Assembly: GCA_020025915.1 (NCBI GenBank)
Contig: JAHHRH010000014.1
Location: 1 to 35,607, forward strand
Source of the DNA: Sutterella sp.
Lineage (GTDB): Bacteria > Pseudomonadota > Gammaproteobacteria > Burkholderiales > Burkholderiaceae_F
Direction of reading: 5' to 3'
DNA: 35,607 nucleotides
The notes below the pieces were generated by a model. That model was not told the origin of the DNA. It did no database searches and was given only the letters and a program-made list of their open reading frames with translations. Positions within the stretch are counted from its first letter, which is position 1, and each line of letters starts with the position of its first letter. Positions 1 to 7,806 of the stretch are shown piece by piece. Both the position numbers and the translations under genes were made by a program.

Positions 1-157
1 CACGATGACCGGAAACAAAATAATGAGGACGAATCAGTTCCAACAATTCTTCCCAGAGAATCAGCTTTTCCATGCGCTCTGTCAAACGCTCAAGGCGAGT
101 TTTACGCGTCTTGCGCTTATGCTAAAACTCAACATCAACAAAGGAAAGCTGTTCCAT
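1..157 (-). pseudogene. IS5-family transposase, N-terminal fragment with an in-frame amber stop
   Basis: Read from 157 leftwards, the minus strand encodes a protein beginning MEQLSFVDVEF, which resembles the conserved MEQLSF start of IS5-family transposases. Codon 12 (124-122) is TAG. The same frame then continues for 40 codons to the window edge with typical IS5 N-terminal sequence: a basic stretch HKRKTRKTR, then MEKLILWEELLELIRPHY. The frame is kept on both sides of the stop, so this is a nonsense mutation and not a shift. The DDE catalytic core would lie outside the window. The copy is probably inactive unless the stop is read through. Confidence 0.7.
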
Positions 158-177
158 CAGGTCACCATAGGAGGGAG

Positions 178-237
178 AAATCGCTCAAATGTATTGTCAC
201 AAAACTTGGCTCCCGTCGCAAGAACTTTGAGCGATTT
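178..237. repeat. 12-bp perfect inverted repeat in the IS leader
   Basis: AAATCGCTCAAA at 178-189 is the exact inverse of TTTGAGCGATTT at 226-237, with 36 bases between them. It lies just upstream of the transposase start. Hairpins in this position commonly limit read-through expression of IS transposases; that role is inferred here. Confidence 0.6.
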
Positions 238-323
238 ACACAGAGCCACTTTAATATAACACTCTCTTTTCATCACCTCAACGATAGAAAAAACCCAAAA
301 TTACATCGTCCGTGAAGTTCCGT

Positions 324-490
324 ATCGGGTAGGAGGCGTGGGTTCACGCCGTCCTCCCTCACCACCCACCGTACGGATCCGTAGTGGGCAGTCACCTATG
401 TTTGCACTAGTCCCTATCTTAAACGCTAGACAGCGGTTAGGCTTACCCATCCCCACTCAACGCTTCGCATTGGATGGGGAATTCCGCAGA
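324..490 (-). mobile_element. Group II intron remnant, 3' end with domains V and VI
   Basis: On the minus strand, 392-361 folds like intron domain V: a 9-bp lower stem (ACTGCCCAC with GTGGGTGGT), a 2-nt CG bulge on the 3' side, a 4-bp upper stem (TACG/CGTA) and a 4-nt loop. It is followed at 360-324 by a domain VI-like hairpin, GGGAGGA..GGCGTG paired with CACGCC..TCCTACCC. This leaves one unpaired A (opposite 330) seven bases from the 3' end, the expected branch-point position. The intron would end ...CCCGAT at 324. No reverse transcriptase ORF remains: uspA starts at 636, so the 5' part is lost. The upstream limit near 490 is a guess. The domain V stem is slightly shorter than the usual 34 nt. 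Confidence 0.65.
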
Positions 491-635
491 ACTTGTTAAA
501 TTAACTGCCTAGATCCTCAAATTTTTAACCACAAAACGCTCAAAACAAGGCATGATAGTAAGTAATGGCACGATGCGCTGAATAACCTTTTTAAGCATGT
601 GAGACAAACAGTGCAATCGTGCATGGAGGCAAAAT

Positions 636-1529
636 ATGAACATTCTTGTACCGATTGATGGCACTGAACACAGCCTTCGTGCCGTGGAATTTCTAACGAC
701 TCGCACCGATCTTTTGGGCGAAAATCCTCACATCACCATTTTTATGGCACAAATCCCTGTACCTCAGCGTGTCCTTGCTGGCGTTCAACCGATGGTTGTC
801 GAGGATTTTTATAAAGAAGAAGCACAGTCCGTCTTTTCATCTGTTCGTGCACTTTTAGGTGATTCGCCCCTTAATATCGACATGCGTTATAGCGTCGGCA
901 TGCCCGCTGAAGACATCGTGGCTGAAGCTAATCGCCTCGATGCCGATCTCATCATCATGGGTATTCGCGGCCATGGCCCAGTCAACAGCTTCTTGTTTGG
1001 CTCAGTCTCTAATGCCGTCCTTGCTAACACCCACCGTCCAGTCTTAATGCTTCGCGATAAACTTCCTGAAGGCACGTCTAACCTGCGTGTAGGTTTGGCT
1101 GTGGACGGTTCTAGCTACTCTGAACGTGCTGTTGACTTTGTTCTTTCGCGCCGCGCGCTCTTTGGTGACTCGCCACGTGTTGAGCTTTTGAACGCTGGTC
1201 AAATCACCCATTCAATTGGGCTCTCTTCAGTTGCTAGCATGATGTCGAGCGGCAATACCGCACGAGACATGCTTGAAATGCGTGAACAGGTGCTAGATTC
1301 TGTGATGACGCCCTTGTTGCCAAAGTTTATTAAAATTGGCCTGAATCCCAAGGTAGTGCGCCTTGATGGTAACCCTGGTGACGAAATTGCACACTATGCC
1401 GAAACAACACCGCTAGACCTCTTGATCATGGGCTCTCACGGCTATGGCAACTTCCGCTCTGCCGTCATGGGTTCTACCGCGATGAAAATCGCTGCTGAAA
1501 GCTCGGTGCCCCTTTTGATCATCCGTTGA
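636..1529 (+). CDS. Universal stress protein, tandem UspA domains
   Basis: This 297-residue cytoplasmic protein has two Usp domains in tandem (about residues 1-145 and 150-297). Both keep the ATP-binding signature G-X2-G-X9-G(S/T): GIRGHG..FGS in the first half and GSHGYG..MGS in the second. It is therefore of the nucleotide-binding, UspFG-like type and not the UspA type that lacks ATP. Such proteins support survival under stress; the partner or ligand cannot be read from sequence. The ATG at 636 has a GGAGG ribosome site seven bases upstream. It is a single-gene unit ending in a strong terminator at 1555-1594. The next gene, a small heat-shock protein, converges on it. Confidence 0.93.
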   Translation: MNILVPIDGTEHSLRAVEFLTTRTDLLGENPHITIFMAQIPVPQRVLAGVQPMVVEDFYKEEAQSVFSSVRALLGDSPLNIDMRYSVGMPAEDIVAEANRLDADLIIMGIRGHGPVNSFLFGSVSNAVLANTHRPVLMLRDKLPEGTSNLRVGLAVDGSSYSERAVDFVLSRRALFGDSPRVELLNAGQITHSIGLSSVASMMSSGNTARDMLEMREQVLDSVMTPLLPKFIKIGLNPKVVRLDGNPGDEIAHYAETTPLDLLIMGSHGYGNFRSAVMGSTAMKIAAESSVPLLIIR

Positions 1530-1554
1530 TCACGAATTTCATGTGGCCATAGAC

Positions 1555-1594
1555 AAAAGGTGCTCGACTGATCACTTCAGCGAGCACCTTTTTT
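1555..1594 (+). terminator. Rho-independent terminator between usp and hsp20
   Basis: AAAAGGTGCTCG (1555-1566) pairs with CGAGCACCTTTT (1581-1592), giving a 12-bp stem followed by a T-tract. The minus strand also ends in a T-run, so it may serve both convergent genes. Confidence 0.88.
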
Positions 1595-1636
1595 ATGCTA
1601 GATATTCACCGATCCGTTGAATATCCTCACCGATCG

Positions 1637-2077
1637 TTATTCGATGGCTATGCACTTTTTCTCACAGCTCTTCATTTCCTTCTTTGGAATAGAGATACTC
1701 AAGACACCATAATCGTACTTCGCCTTGATGTCTTCTTCGCGTACGCCCTCACCGACGTAGAAGGCACGACTCATAGCGCCTGACCAACGTTCGCGACGGA
1801 TGCAAGTGCCCTTCTTTTCGTTGTTCTGACATTCTTCGACCGTCTTTTCAGCGCTAACAATCAAATAACCGTCCTTCAACGTGGCAGAAATCTGATCCTT
1901 CTTAAAGCCCGGCAGGTCGATATCCAATTCCCAGGTTTTGTCGTTTTCGCGCACGTCGGTTTTCATGAGTCGATTGGCGCGATTGCCAAAGAGCTTGTCA
2001 CGATTTGTAGTGCGAAAGGCGTCAAACGGGAACGTGTCGTCGAGCATGTTTTCACCAAATACGCTAGGTAATAGCAT
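1637..2077 (-). CDS. Small heat-shock protein, Hsp20/alpha-crystallin family
   Basis: This is an ATP-independent holdase chaperone of 146 residues that keeps denaturing proteins soluble in the cytoplasm. The alpha-crystallin domain occupies roughly residues 40-135, with the typical DIDLPGF segment and the GVLSISIP motif. The C-terminus carries an I-X-I anchor (CIAIE), which binds neighbouring subunits in the oligomer. I chose the ATG at 2077 (protein starts MLLPSVFGEN) because a GGAGG site lies just upstream and the family starts this way; an upstream in-frame ATG at 2119 would add 14 unrelated residues. Four cysteines in the C-terminal half are unusual for a bacterial Hsp20. A sigma-32-like promoter lies upstream at 2161-2188. 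Confidence 0.92.
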   Translation of the reverse strand: MLLPSVFGENMLDDTFPFDAFRTTNRDKLFGNRANRLMKTDVRENDKTWELDIDLPGFKKDQISATLKDGYLIVSAEKTVEECQNNEKKGTCIRRERWSGAMSRAFYVGEGVREEDIKAKYDYGVLSISIPKKEMKSCEKKCIAIE

Positions 2078-2160
2078 GGTTTTCCTCCAAGAGTTTCTTG
2101 CCGTCGACCATGACGGCATAAGACGTCGAGCATCACAAGTAGGTGCCCGATCTACTTCGT

Positions 2161-2188
2161 ATATGGAGGCGTTCGCACCCTACACAAG
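2161..2188 (-). promoter_or_regulatory. Sigma-32 (heat-shock) type promoter for hsp20
   Basis: On the minus strand CTTGTGT (2188-2182) is followed after 13 bases by CTCCATAT (2168-2161). This is close to the RpoH consensus CTTGAAA-N11-16-CCCCATnT. Transcription would start about 75 bases before the hsp20 start codon. Confidence 0.5.
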
Positions 2189-2274
2189 AACTAAGTTACG
2201 ATTTGTTTAGTTTGTCATGCATCATTTATATAGATTGACATTTAGTTAACTACATCATTACGTATCACATCAAA

Positions 2275-3471
2275 TCAAACCTTTAACATCAAAATACGCT
2301 TAAAAACCGGCACCACTCGCCATAGGCAGAAGGCCGTTGCCAAGAGCGCAATACCACCGCCCACATAGCCAATCTCGCTAATCGTTAGGTGCGTACAGAC
2401 CACGCCTCCCACCAAAGCGCCCGAGCCAATGCCAACGTTATAGATGCCTGAAAAAACTGACATCGCAATGGCAGTGCCTGTTGGCGTCGCCGCAATGATG
2501 GCTGATTGGAATGTGAGGTTATAGAGCGTAACCGCGAAGCCCCAGAAAAGACACAACACGAAGACTGTGACTTCGACGGTTGCAGCCTCTCGCATCAAAA
2601 GTAGGCTCAAAGCCATACCGACAACCGCGGCTTTCATAAAGGTCAAAGGGTAGCGATCATAAAAGTGCGAAAAAAACCAGCTCCCCACAATGCCTACCGC
2701 ACCATAAGCGACTAACACCCATGTGATGTGGTTTGGCGCCATGCCCGTCACTTGCGCTAAGAAGGGCTCGATATAGCTATAGACCGTGAAGTTACCGGTC
2801 ATGATGATAGGCGTCAGAATATAGATGCCAAGCAACGCTGGCTGCGTGAGCAGTTTAGGCACTTGGCGGAGTTTGACTGCCTGCTGACTTTCAACACTAG
2901 GGAAGAAGCGCCACAAACAAAAGAGCGCCAACGCAGCTGTCAAACCAATCGCCAAAAAGGTCACGCGCCAACCAAGGTAGAGGCCCAACACACGCCCCAA
3001 CGGTAGCCCAGCAATCATCGCAATCGAAGAGCCCGCAACCACCATACTCAAGGCCGTCGAGCGCTTGTGTTTAGGTGCCACTTCAACAGCTAGAGGGCTC
3101 ACCACAGACCAAAAGATGGCATGCGAGCACGCAACACCGAGTCGTGAGATCAGAAGCATCCAATAGCTTGTTGAAACCGCCGACAAACAGTGACTACCGA
3201 TAAAGAGTGCCAAAATCAGCATCATCAGACACCGACACTCCATCTTTGCTGCAAGGAGCATGAGAGGTAGCGACAGGATCGCGACTACCCATGCGTAGAT
3301 GGTCACAAGCCACCCAGTTTGCGCTTCAGTCGTACCAAAGTCTCGCCCAATATCAGTCAATAAACCAATCGGAATGAATTCAGACGTATTGAAGACAAAA
3401 GCACAAAGCGTGAGCGTAAGCACAGGTAGCCACTTCACAAAGGTCGCTTTCAGTGAAGACGTCGACATCAT
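2275..3471 (-). CDS. sotB: MFS sugar/drug efflux transporter SotB
   Basis: This 398-residue inner-membrane proton antiporter has about 12 membrane segments and belongs to the DHA1 group of the major facilitator superfamily. It follows E. coli SotB (YdeA) closely along its length: FNTSEFIPIGLL near residue 27, IYAWVVAILSLP near 58, ISRLGVACSHAIFWS near 108, GLPLGRVLG near 155 and FSGIYNVGIGSGALVG near 340. SotB exports arabinose, IPTG and similar compounds in E. coli; the substrate here is inferred. There are two consecutive ATG codons at the start and no strong ribosome site, so the start may shift by one codon. It is separate from the ABC operon upstream by 143 bases. Confidence 0.9.
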   Translation of the reverse strand: MMSTSSLKATFVKWLPVLTLTLCAFVFNTSEFIPIGLLTDIGRDFGTTEAQTGWLVTIYAWVVAILSLPLMLLAAKMECRCLMMLILALFIGSHCLSAVSTSYWMLLISRLGVACSHAIFWSVVSPLAVEVAPKHKRSTALSMVVAGSSIAMIAGLPLGRVLGLYLGWRVTFLAIGLTAALALFCLWRFFPSVESQQAVKLRQVPKLLTQPALLGIYILTPIIMTGNFTVYSYIEPFLAQVTGMAPNHITWVLVAYGAVGIVGSWFFSHFYDRYPLTFMKAAVVGMALSLLLMREAATVEVTVFVLCLFWGFAVTLYNLTFQSAIIAATPTGTAIAMSVFSGIYNVGIGSGALVGGVVCTHLTISEIGYVGGGIALLATAFCLWRVVPVFKRILMLKV

Positions 3472-3512
3472 TAATCCAGTCGCATCAAAAGAGGTTAATC
3501 GAGGTTATTTGA

Positions 3513-3538
3513 GGCTCTCTTTGAGCCGTTTTTTTTTT
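3513..3538 (+). terminator. Hairpin plus T-tract facing the plus strand
   Basis: GGCTC (3513-3517) pairs with GAGCC (3523-3527) and is followed by ten T residues. No plus-strand gene lies upstream, so it would only stop antisense transcription. In the sotB transcript it forms an A-rich stem in the leader. Confidence 0.4.
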
Positions 3539-3555
3539 CGGATTGAAGAGGCTAG

Positions 3556-3561
3556 ATTGTA
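3556..3561 (-). promoter_or_regulatory. Possible -10 element for sotB
   Basis: The minus strand reads TACAAT here, a good -10 hexamer, about 85 bases before the sotB start. No good -35 box is visible at 16-18 bases spacing, so the assignment is tentative. Confidence 0.25.
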
Positions 3562-3614
3562 CGCCTAAACGACTGAAACAGTAGCATGAGACCGATCAAA
3601 AAAGCGCAACCGAC

Positions 3615-4721
3615 TTACACGATCTTGTGCCTAAATAAGTAACTCGCCACGAACATCGAGATCACACCCATCATCGCCACAGGCCAAGCGAGTGGCAAGA
3701 CGTCAATGAGCGAAGCACCTTCAAAATAGATGGCGCGCAAAGCCTGGATGCTATAGCGCATCGGATTCAAAATCGTCAGCGTTTGCATCCATTCGGGCAT
3801 GGCTCGAACGGACGTCATGAGGCCTGACAAAATCACCATCGGCAGCATCATAAAGATGATGGCCACGATCGACTGTTGAATGTTTTTGGCCATAGCCGAA
3901 ACAGCTAAGCCTAAGCCCACCATAGAGACGCTATAACCTAAAACAAAGAGCCCTAATTCGATAAACGATCCAATAAACGGCAGTTCAAACCACCAAAAGC
4001 CAATGGCAAAAATCATAAAAGCCTGCACACAGGCAATCAGGGTGGGGATAATGCTTTTGCCAATCAAGATTTCCACACTGTCGGCAGGCGTCATCAGCAT
4101 CATGTCAAAAGAGCCGTCTTCTCGCTCACGCGAAACCGAAAGCCCAGCGAGCAATAGCACTTGAATCGTAGCAAGCACCAAAATGAGTGGCGGAACGATG
4201 GTATACCGCGTAATGCCGTTTTCATTCCAACAGTAGCGCTCTCGAAGTTGCAAACCACCCTCACCTACGCCATGCGCGTCATTCACTTTTTTGACAATGC
4301 TGTATAGATATCCTAACGCAATCCCAGCTGTGGTCGAATTTCGTGCATCGGTCACCACCATCATTTCGCCTGAACGCGCAAAGTCGTTCGGAAAGTAGAC
4401 ACCAACTAGCGATTCAGCTTTATCGATTGACCGCTCAAAGTCCGTCAAAGAAACAGCATTTCGTTGCAACTCAAAAATTCCCGTCCCTTCAATGCGACGA
4501 ATGACTTCGGCGGATACGGACGAATGCGACTCATCAAGAAGCGTCCAAGGGACACGCTCAAGATTGAAGGTCGCACCATAACCAAAGAGAATGGCTTGCG
4601 CAAAAACGGGGACGATCAAAACGATGCGAGAGCCTTTGTCGCCTAAAATGACGGCCAGTTCTTTGAGCACAATCGCATAAATGCGATTGAGCGACATGAG
4701 GCAACGTTGCCAAAAGGTCAT
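3615..4721 (-). CDS. ybhR: ABC-2 type efflux permease YbhR
   Basis: This is an inner-membrane permease subunit of 368 residues, the same length as E. coli YbhR. It has an N-terminal membrane segment, a periplasmic domain of about 150 residues, then about five C-terminal membrane segments (ABC-2 fold) with SREREDGSFDMMLMTPADSV between them. I start it at the ATG at 4721: AAGGAGG lies just upstream and this ATG overlaps the ybhS stop codon (ATGA), showing translational coupling. A longer in-frame reading from 4844 would run deep into ybhS. With YbhS it should form the heterodimeric channel driven by YbhF. In E. coli the system exports drugs such as cefoperazone and chloramphenicol; the substrate here is unknown. 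Confidence 0.9.
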   Translation of the reverse strand: MTFWQRCLMSLNRIYAIVLKELAVILGDKGSRIVLIVPVFAQAILFGYGATFNLERVPWTLLDESHSSVSAEVIRRIEGTGIFELQRNAVSLTDFERSIDKAESLVGVYFPNDFARSGEMMVVTDARNSTTAGIALGYLYSIVKKVNDAHGVGEGGLQLRERYCWNENGITRYTIVPPLILVLATIQVLLLAGLSVSREREDGSFDMMLMTPADSVEILIGKSIIPTLIACVQAFMIFAIGFWWFELPFIGSFIELGLFVLGYSVSMVGLGLAVSAMAKNIQQSIVAIIFMMLPMVILSGLMTSVRAMPEWMQTLTILNPMRYSIQALRAIYFEGASLIDVLPLAWPVAMMGVISMFVASYLFRHKIV

Positions 4722-5920
4722 GACACCTCCTTTGTCAGAGCGGCTGACTTTGGGCGCCTTGGAAACGAACGCTTTTGTAACATCCGTATCGTCGCCAATG
4801 CCACAAGCGTTATCCAGCCCACAAGGATGCACGCATTTTGCCAAACTAAAGAACCCTCACCCGCTAAGAAGATTTGCTTCAAGGCTTCCATCGCATAGGT
4901 AGGCGGCAAAAGTCGCCCAACCACTTCAATCCACTCAGGGACACTACGCAAATCAAACAAAAAACCCGAGAGCATAAGGCTAGGCAAAAAGGCCAAGACA
5001 ACCGTTGCTTCAGTGGCCAAAAATTGGCTCTTCGTTTTCGCAGACAAAAAGAGCCCTAAGACAGACGACCATCCCGCAAGCAAGCAAAGCATCACTAATA
5101 GCGCAAAAAGGCCTCCTCGAAGCGGCACTTCAAATAACGTTTGTGCCACGATCAAACACAATAAACTCCCTAAAAAGGTCACCATCCAATACGGGAGCCA
5201 CTTACTCAAGAAGATTTCAAGCACAGAAGCCGGCGTCGCAAATAAGGCCGCCATCGTGCCCTGCTCCCATTCACGCGCTACCACAATGGCACACATGAGC
5301 CCCCCCGCAATTCCGGTCACCAAGACAAAGAGCCCAGGCACGATGTACCACGTTGAAATCATACCTTCGTTAAACCAACTACGAGAGACAAGGTTTTTCA
5401 CTAGCAACGCTTGCGCGAGCGTCGTTTTGTCAATATCTATCAAACCGCTCTTTTGCTGCTTGGCAATCGACGTTTGAATCACACCTTCTGCATAGGTCTT
5501 AAAAAGCAAAGCTGACTGGCTATCCACACCATAGACGGTGAGTCCCATCAAGGCTTGTCGACCATTCATTAAGTCCGCCGTAAAGCCTCTAGGGATCGTG
5601 AGGACGAGTTCGACGTCTCGATTTTCAAAAGCACTTTCGGCCGCTTGAGACGAATGAAAAACTTCGGTTCTGAAATGTTGATTGGCCGTCAACTCAACCG
5701 CAATACGGCGAGCAGTGAGCGAACGGTCTTCTAGCACCACGGCGGTAGGAATATGCCGCATATCAAGCGAAATGCCATAGCCGTAAATCAACAGCATAAA
5801 GATCGGCAAAAAGAGCCCGATCACTAGAGAAGACGGATCACGCAGGATCTGTCGACATTCTTTCAATAGAAGCGCTCGACACCGGGCGGCTGAAAACCGT
5901 AATCCATCACGCTTAGTCAT
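4718..5920 (-). CDS. ybhS: ABC-2 type efflux permease YbhS
   Basis: This 400-residue inner-membrane permease has the ABC-2 layout: the first membrane segment near residues 28-48 (SLVIGLFLPIFMLLIYGYGI), a periplasmic domain to about 175, then membrane segments in the C-terminal half. REWEQGTMAALFATPASVLE is the usual coupling region. It starts at ATG 5920, eight bases inside the end of ybhF, with GAAGGAGTG as ribosome site, and overlaps ybhR by four bases. It is slightly longer than E. coli YbhS (377 residues), mainly through a basic C-terminal tail. It pairs with YbhR in the exporter. Confidence 0.9.
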   Translation of the reverse strand: MTKRDGLRFSAARCRALLLKECRQILRDPSSLVIGLFLPIFMLLIYGYGISLDMRHIPTAVVLEDRSLTARRIAVELTANQHFRTEVFHSSQAAESAFENRDVELVLTIPRGFTADLMNGRQALMGLTVYGVDSQSALLFKTYAEGVIQTSIAKQQKSGLIDIDKTTLAQALLVKNLVSRSWFNEGMISTWYIVPGLFVLVTGIAGGLMCAIVVAREWEQGTMAALFATPASVLEIFLSKWLPYWMVTFLGSLLCLIVAQTLFEVPLRGGLFALLVMLCLLAGWSSVLGLFLSAKTKSQFLATEATVVLAFLPSLMLSGFLFDLRSVPEWIEVVGRLLPPTYAMEALKQIFLAGEGSLVWQNACILVGWITLVALATIRMLQKRSFPRRPKSAALTKEVS

Positions 5921-7796
5921 GAGTCACTCCTTCGGACGTTATCACGCTTTGGCGCGCTCGACGATCTTCTTCAACCAGCGCAACAAAAGCCTCTTCAATT
6001 GACCGGACGGGATGACCGTCAGACACTTGACGCGCCGCTGATCGAATTTCGTTAGGTGTCCCGATCGCCAAAATGCGGCCAGCTTCTTGAATCAAGAAGC
6101 GATCACAATACTCGGCTTCTTCCATAAAATGGGTTGTCACGACGATCGTTGTGCCTTGCGCAGCGAGTTTAGTTAAACCACGCCAAAAGTGTCGGCGTGA
6201 GGCGAGATCAGCACCTGACGTCGCTTCATCCAAAAAGAGAATCGCCGGTTGATGTAGTAGCGCACACGCGATCGCCAAGTCACGCTTTGCGCCTAACGGT
6301 AAGTCATTCGCTGGCATCTTTCGGTAGCGTGCCAATTTATAGGCAACGAGCGCGTCTTCGACTTGTTTTGTGAGCGTTGCGCCATAAAACCCGTAGCTTC
6401 GTGCAAAGTAACGCAGGTTTTCTTCAACCGTGAGATTTGCATAAAGCGAAAACTTCTGAGCGACATACCCAATCTCAGCGCGTGCCTTGGCTAAAGCCTT
6501 ACGTAAATCACGGCCTTCGAGCATGACGCGCCCTGAGGACGGTGGCAAGAGGCCACAGAGCATACGAAAGGTCGTGGTTTTACCTGCGCCATTTGGACCC
6601 AACAGCCCAAAGATCTCACCACGGCGCACCGTAAAAGATGACGCAGTCACCGCGACAAAGTCACCAAAGTGACGCGAGACATCAGTGGTTTCAATCACGA
6701 TAGATGCGCTCTCTGGTGACATACCATTGGGCTCTGTTGATGCCGCTTGACCAGTCAAACCATCGACCGTAATGCCTGGTTCGACACGATGCTTACCTTC
6801 AAAGGTCATGAGCGCATACGCGTCTTCCATGCGAGCGGGGCGCGCGGTCACGTCAACCGTAGTCACAAACTCTTTCCCCCACTGCGCTATCAACCAGGCT
6901 TTGACGGCTTCAAGAGTTTGAGACTTTTGCGTCAAAAGTTCAATGGCGCCATCGCGCGGCACGACATCAAGACAAAAAATTTCGTCGCTCAACCCCACAC
7001 GTTGCATCAAACGGCGCGTATAGGTTTGCTTGATCGTGTCAGCCACGTCGCCTAACTGCACACGAAACGATTTCCCTTGAGCTTTTGATAGCATGGCGGT
7101 TGGCGTATCTGCAGCTAATAGATGACCATTCGTGAGGCAAATGATCCAATCCGCTTTTTCAGCTTCTTCAAGATAAGCAGTCGAAAAAAAGCACGTCGTT
7201 TGTGTCGAAGCCATCATTTGTTGAATGATGTGCCAAAGCTCACGACGAGAGAGCGGATCAACGCCCACGGTCGGTTCATCCAAAATTAAAAACCTTGGCG
7301 CACGAACGAGTGCAATACTCAACGCGAGCTTTTGCTTCATACCCCCCGAGAGATCACCCGCCAAACGACCTTCAAAGCCGGCAAGCCCCGTGAGTTGAAG
7401 TAGTTGACGATAATGCTCGGCCAAACTCATACCAGCTTTCATGGACTTTGCACCACGTAGCGTCCCAAAGAGTTCGAGGTTTTCGATCACCGATAGGTCT
7501 TTATATAGCCCCAAAGACTGCGGCATATAAGCGACCGTCTCTAAAAACCTTTCATCGTCAGGATCTGGTGCCAAACCAAGGACTTCAATATATCCATGAT
7601 CAGGTACCTCTAAACCACACACGAGTCGCATGAGAGTTGACTTGCCAGCGCCGTCAGGCCCCACCAAAGCCACCAAGCGCGCCGAAGCTGGGATGGATAT
7701 CGTTAAGCCGTCGACCGCACGAATCGGCGGACGGCCTGGCGCCGCATCAAAGATGCGCGTCAAGTTTTTAGTATCAATCATAGGACGAGACGTCAT
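5913..7796 (-). CDS. ybhF: Tandem ABC ATPase YbhF
   Basis: This cytoplasmic ATPase of 627 residues contains two nucleotide-binding domains. The first has Walker A GPDGAGKST, signature LSGGMKQK and Walker B LILDEPTVGVDP. The second, starting near residue 360, has Walker A GPNGAGKTT and Walker B ILFLDEATSG. The second signature is degenerate (LPLGAKRD in place of LSGGQ), as also in E. coli YbhF (LPLGFKQR), so this is a family feature and not decay. I prefer the ATG at 7796 because AAGGTG precedes it; an upstream ATG at 7823 overlaps ybhG and has no site. It energises export through YbhS/YbhR. Confidence 0.9.
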   Translation of the reverse strand: MTSRPMIDTKNLTRIFDAAPGRPPIRAVDGLTISIPASARLVALVGPDGAGKSTLMRLVCGLEVPDHGYIEVLGLAPDPDDERFLETVAYMPQSLGLYKDLSVIENLELFGTLRGAKSMKAGMSLAEHYRQLLQLTGLAGFEGRLAGDLSGGMKQKLALSIALVRAPRFLILDEPTVGVDPLSRRELWHIIQQMMASTQTTCFFSTAYLEEAEKADWIICLTNGHLLAADTPTAMLSKAQGKSFRVQLGDVADTIKQTYTRRLMQRVGLSDEIFCLDVVPRDGAIELLTQKSQTLEAVKAWLIAQWGKEFVTTVDVTARPARMEDAYALMTFEGKHRVEPGITVDGLTGQAASTEPNGMSPESASIVIETTDVSRHFGDFVAVTASSFTVRRGEIFGLLGPNGAGKTTTFRMLCGLLPPSSGRVMLEGRDLRKALAKARAEIGYVAQKFSLYANLTVEENLRYFARSYGFYGATLTKQVEDALVAYKLARYRKMPANDLPLGAKRDLAIACALLHQPAILFLDEATSGADLASRRHFWRGLTKLAAQGTTIVVTTHFMEEAEYCDRFLIQEAGRILAIGTPNEIRSAARQVSDGHPVRSIEEAFVALVEEDRRARQSVITSEGVTHD

Positions 7797-7806
7797 GACG
7801 ACACCT

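Larger units (their letters stand above)
1..250 (-). mobile_element. IS5-family insertion sequence, one end (cut by window edge)
   Basis: The minus strand carries the start of an IS5-type transposase at 157-1, preceded by about 90 bases of untranslated IS leader. The probable outer end is near 250, where the minus strand reads GGCTCTGTGTAAATCGC. I could not define the terminal inverted repeat or target duplication because the other end lies outside the window. The element runs off the left edge, as expected for a multicopy element that interrupts an assembly. Confidence 0.65.

Noticed and set aside
5..259. 84-codon plus-strand open frame
   Set aside because: It is antisense to the IS5 transposase start and IS leader.
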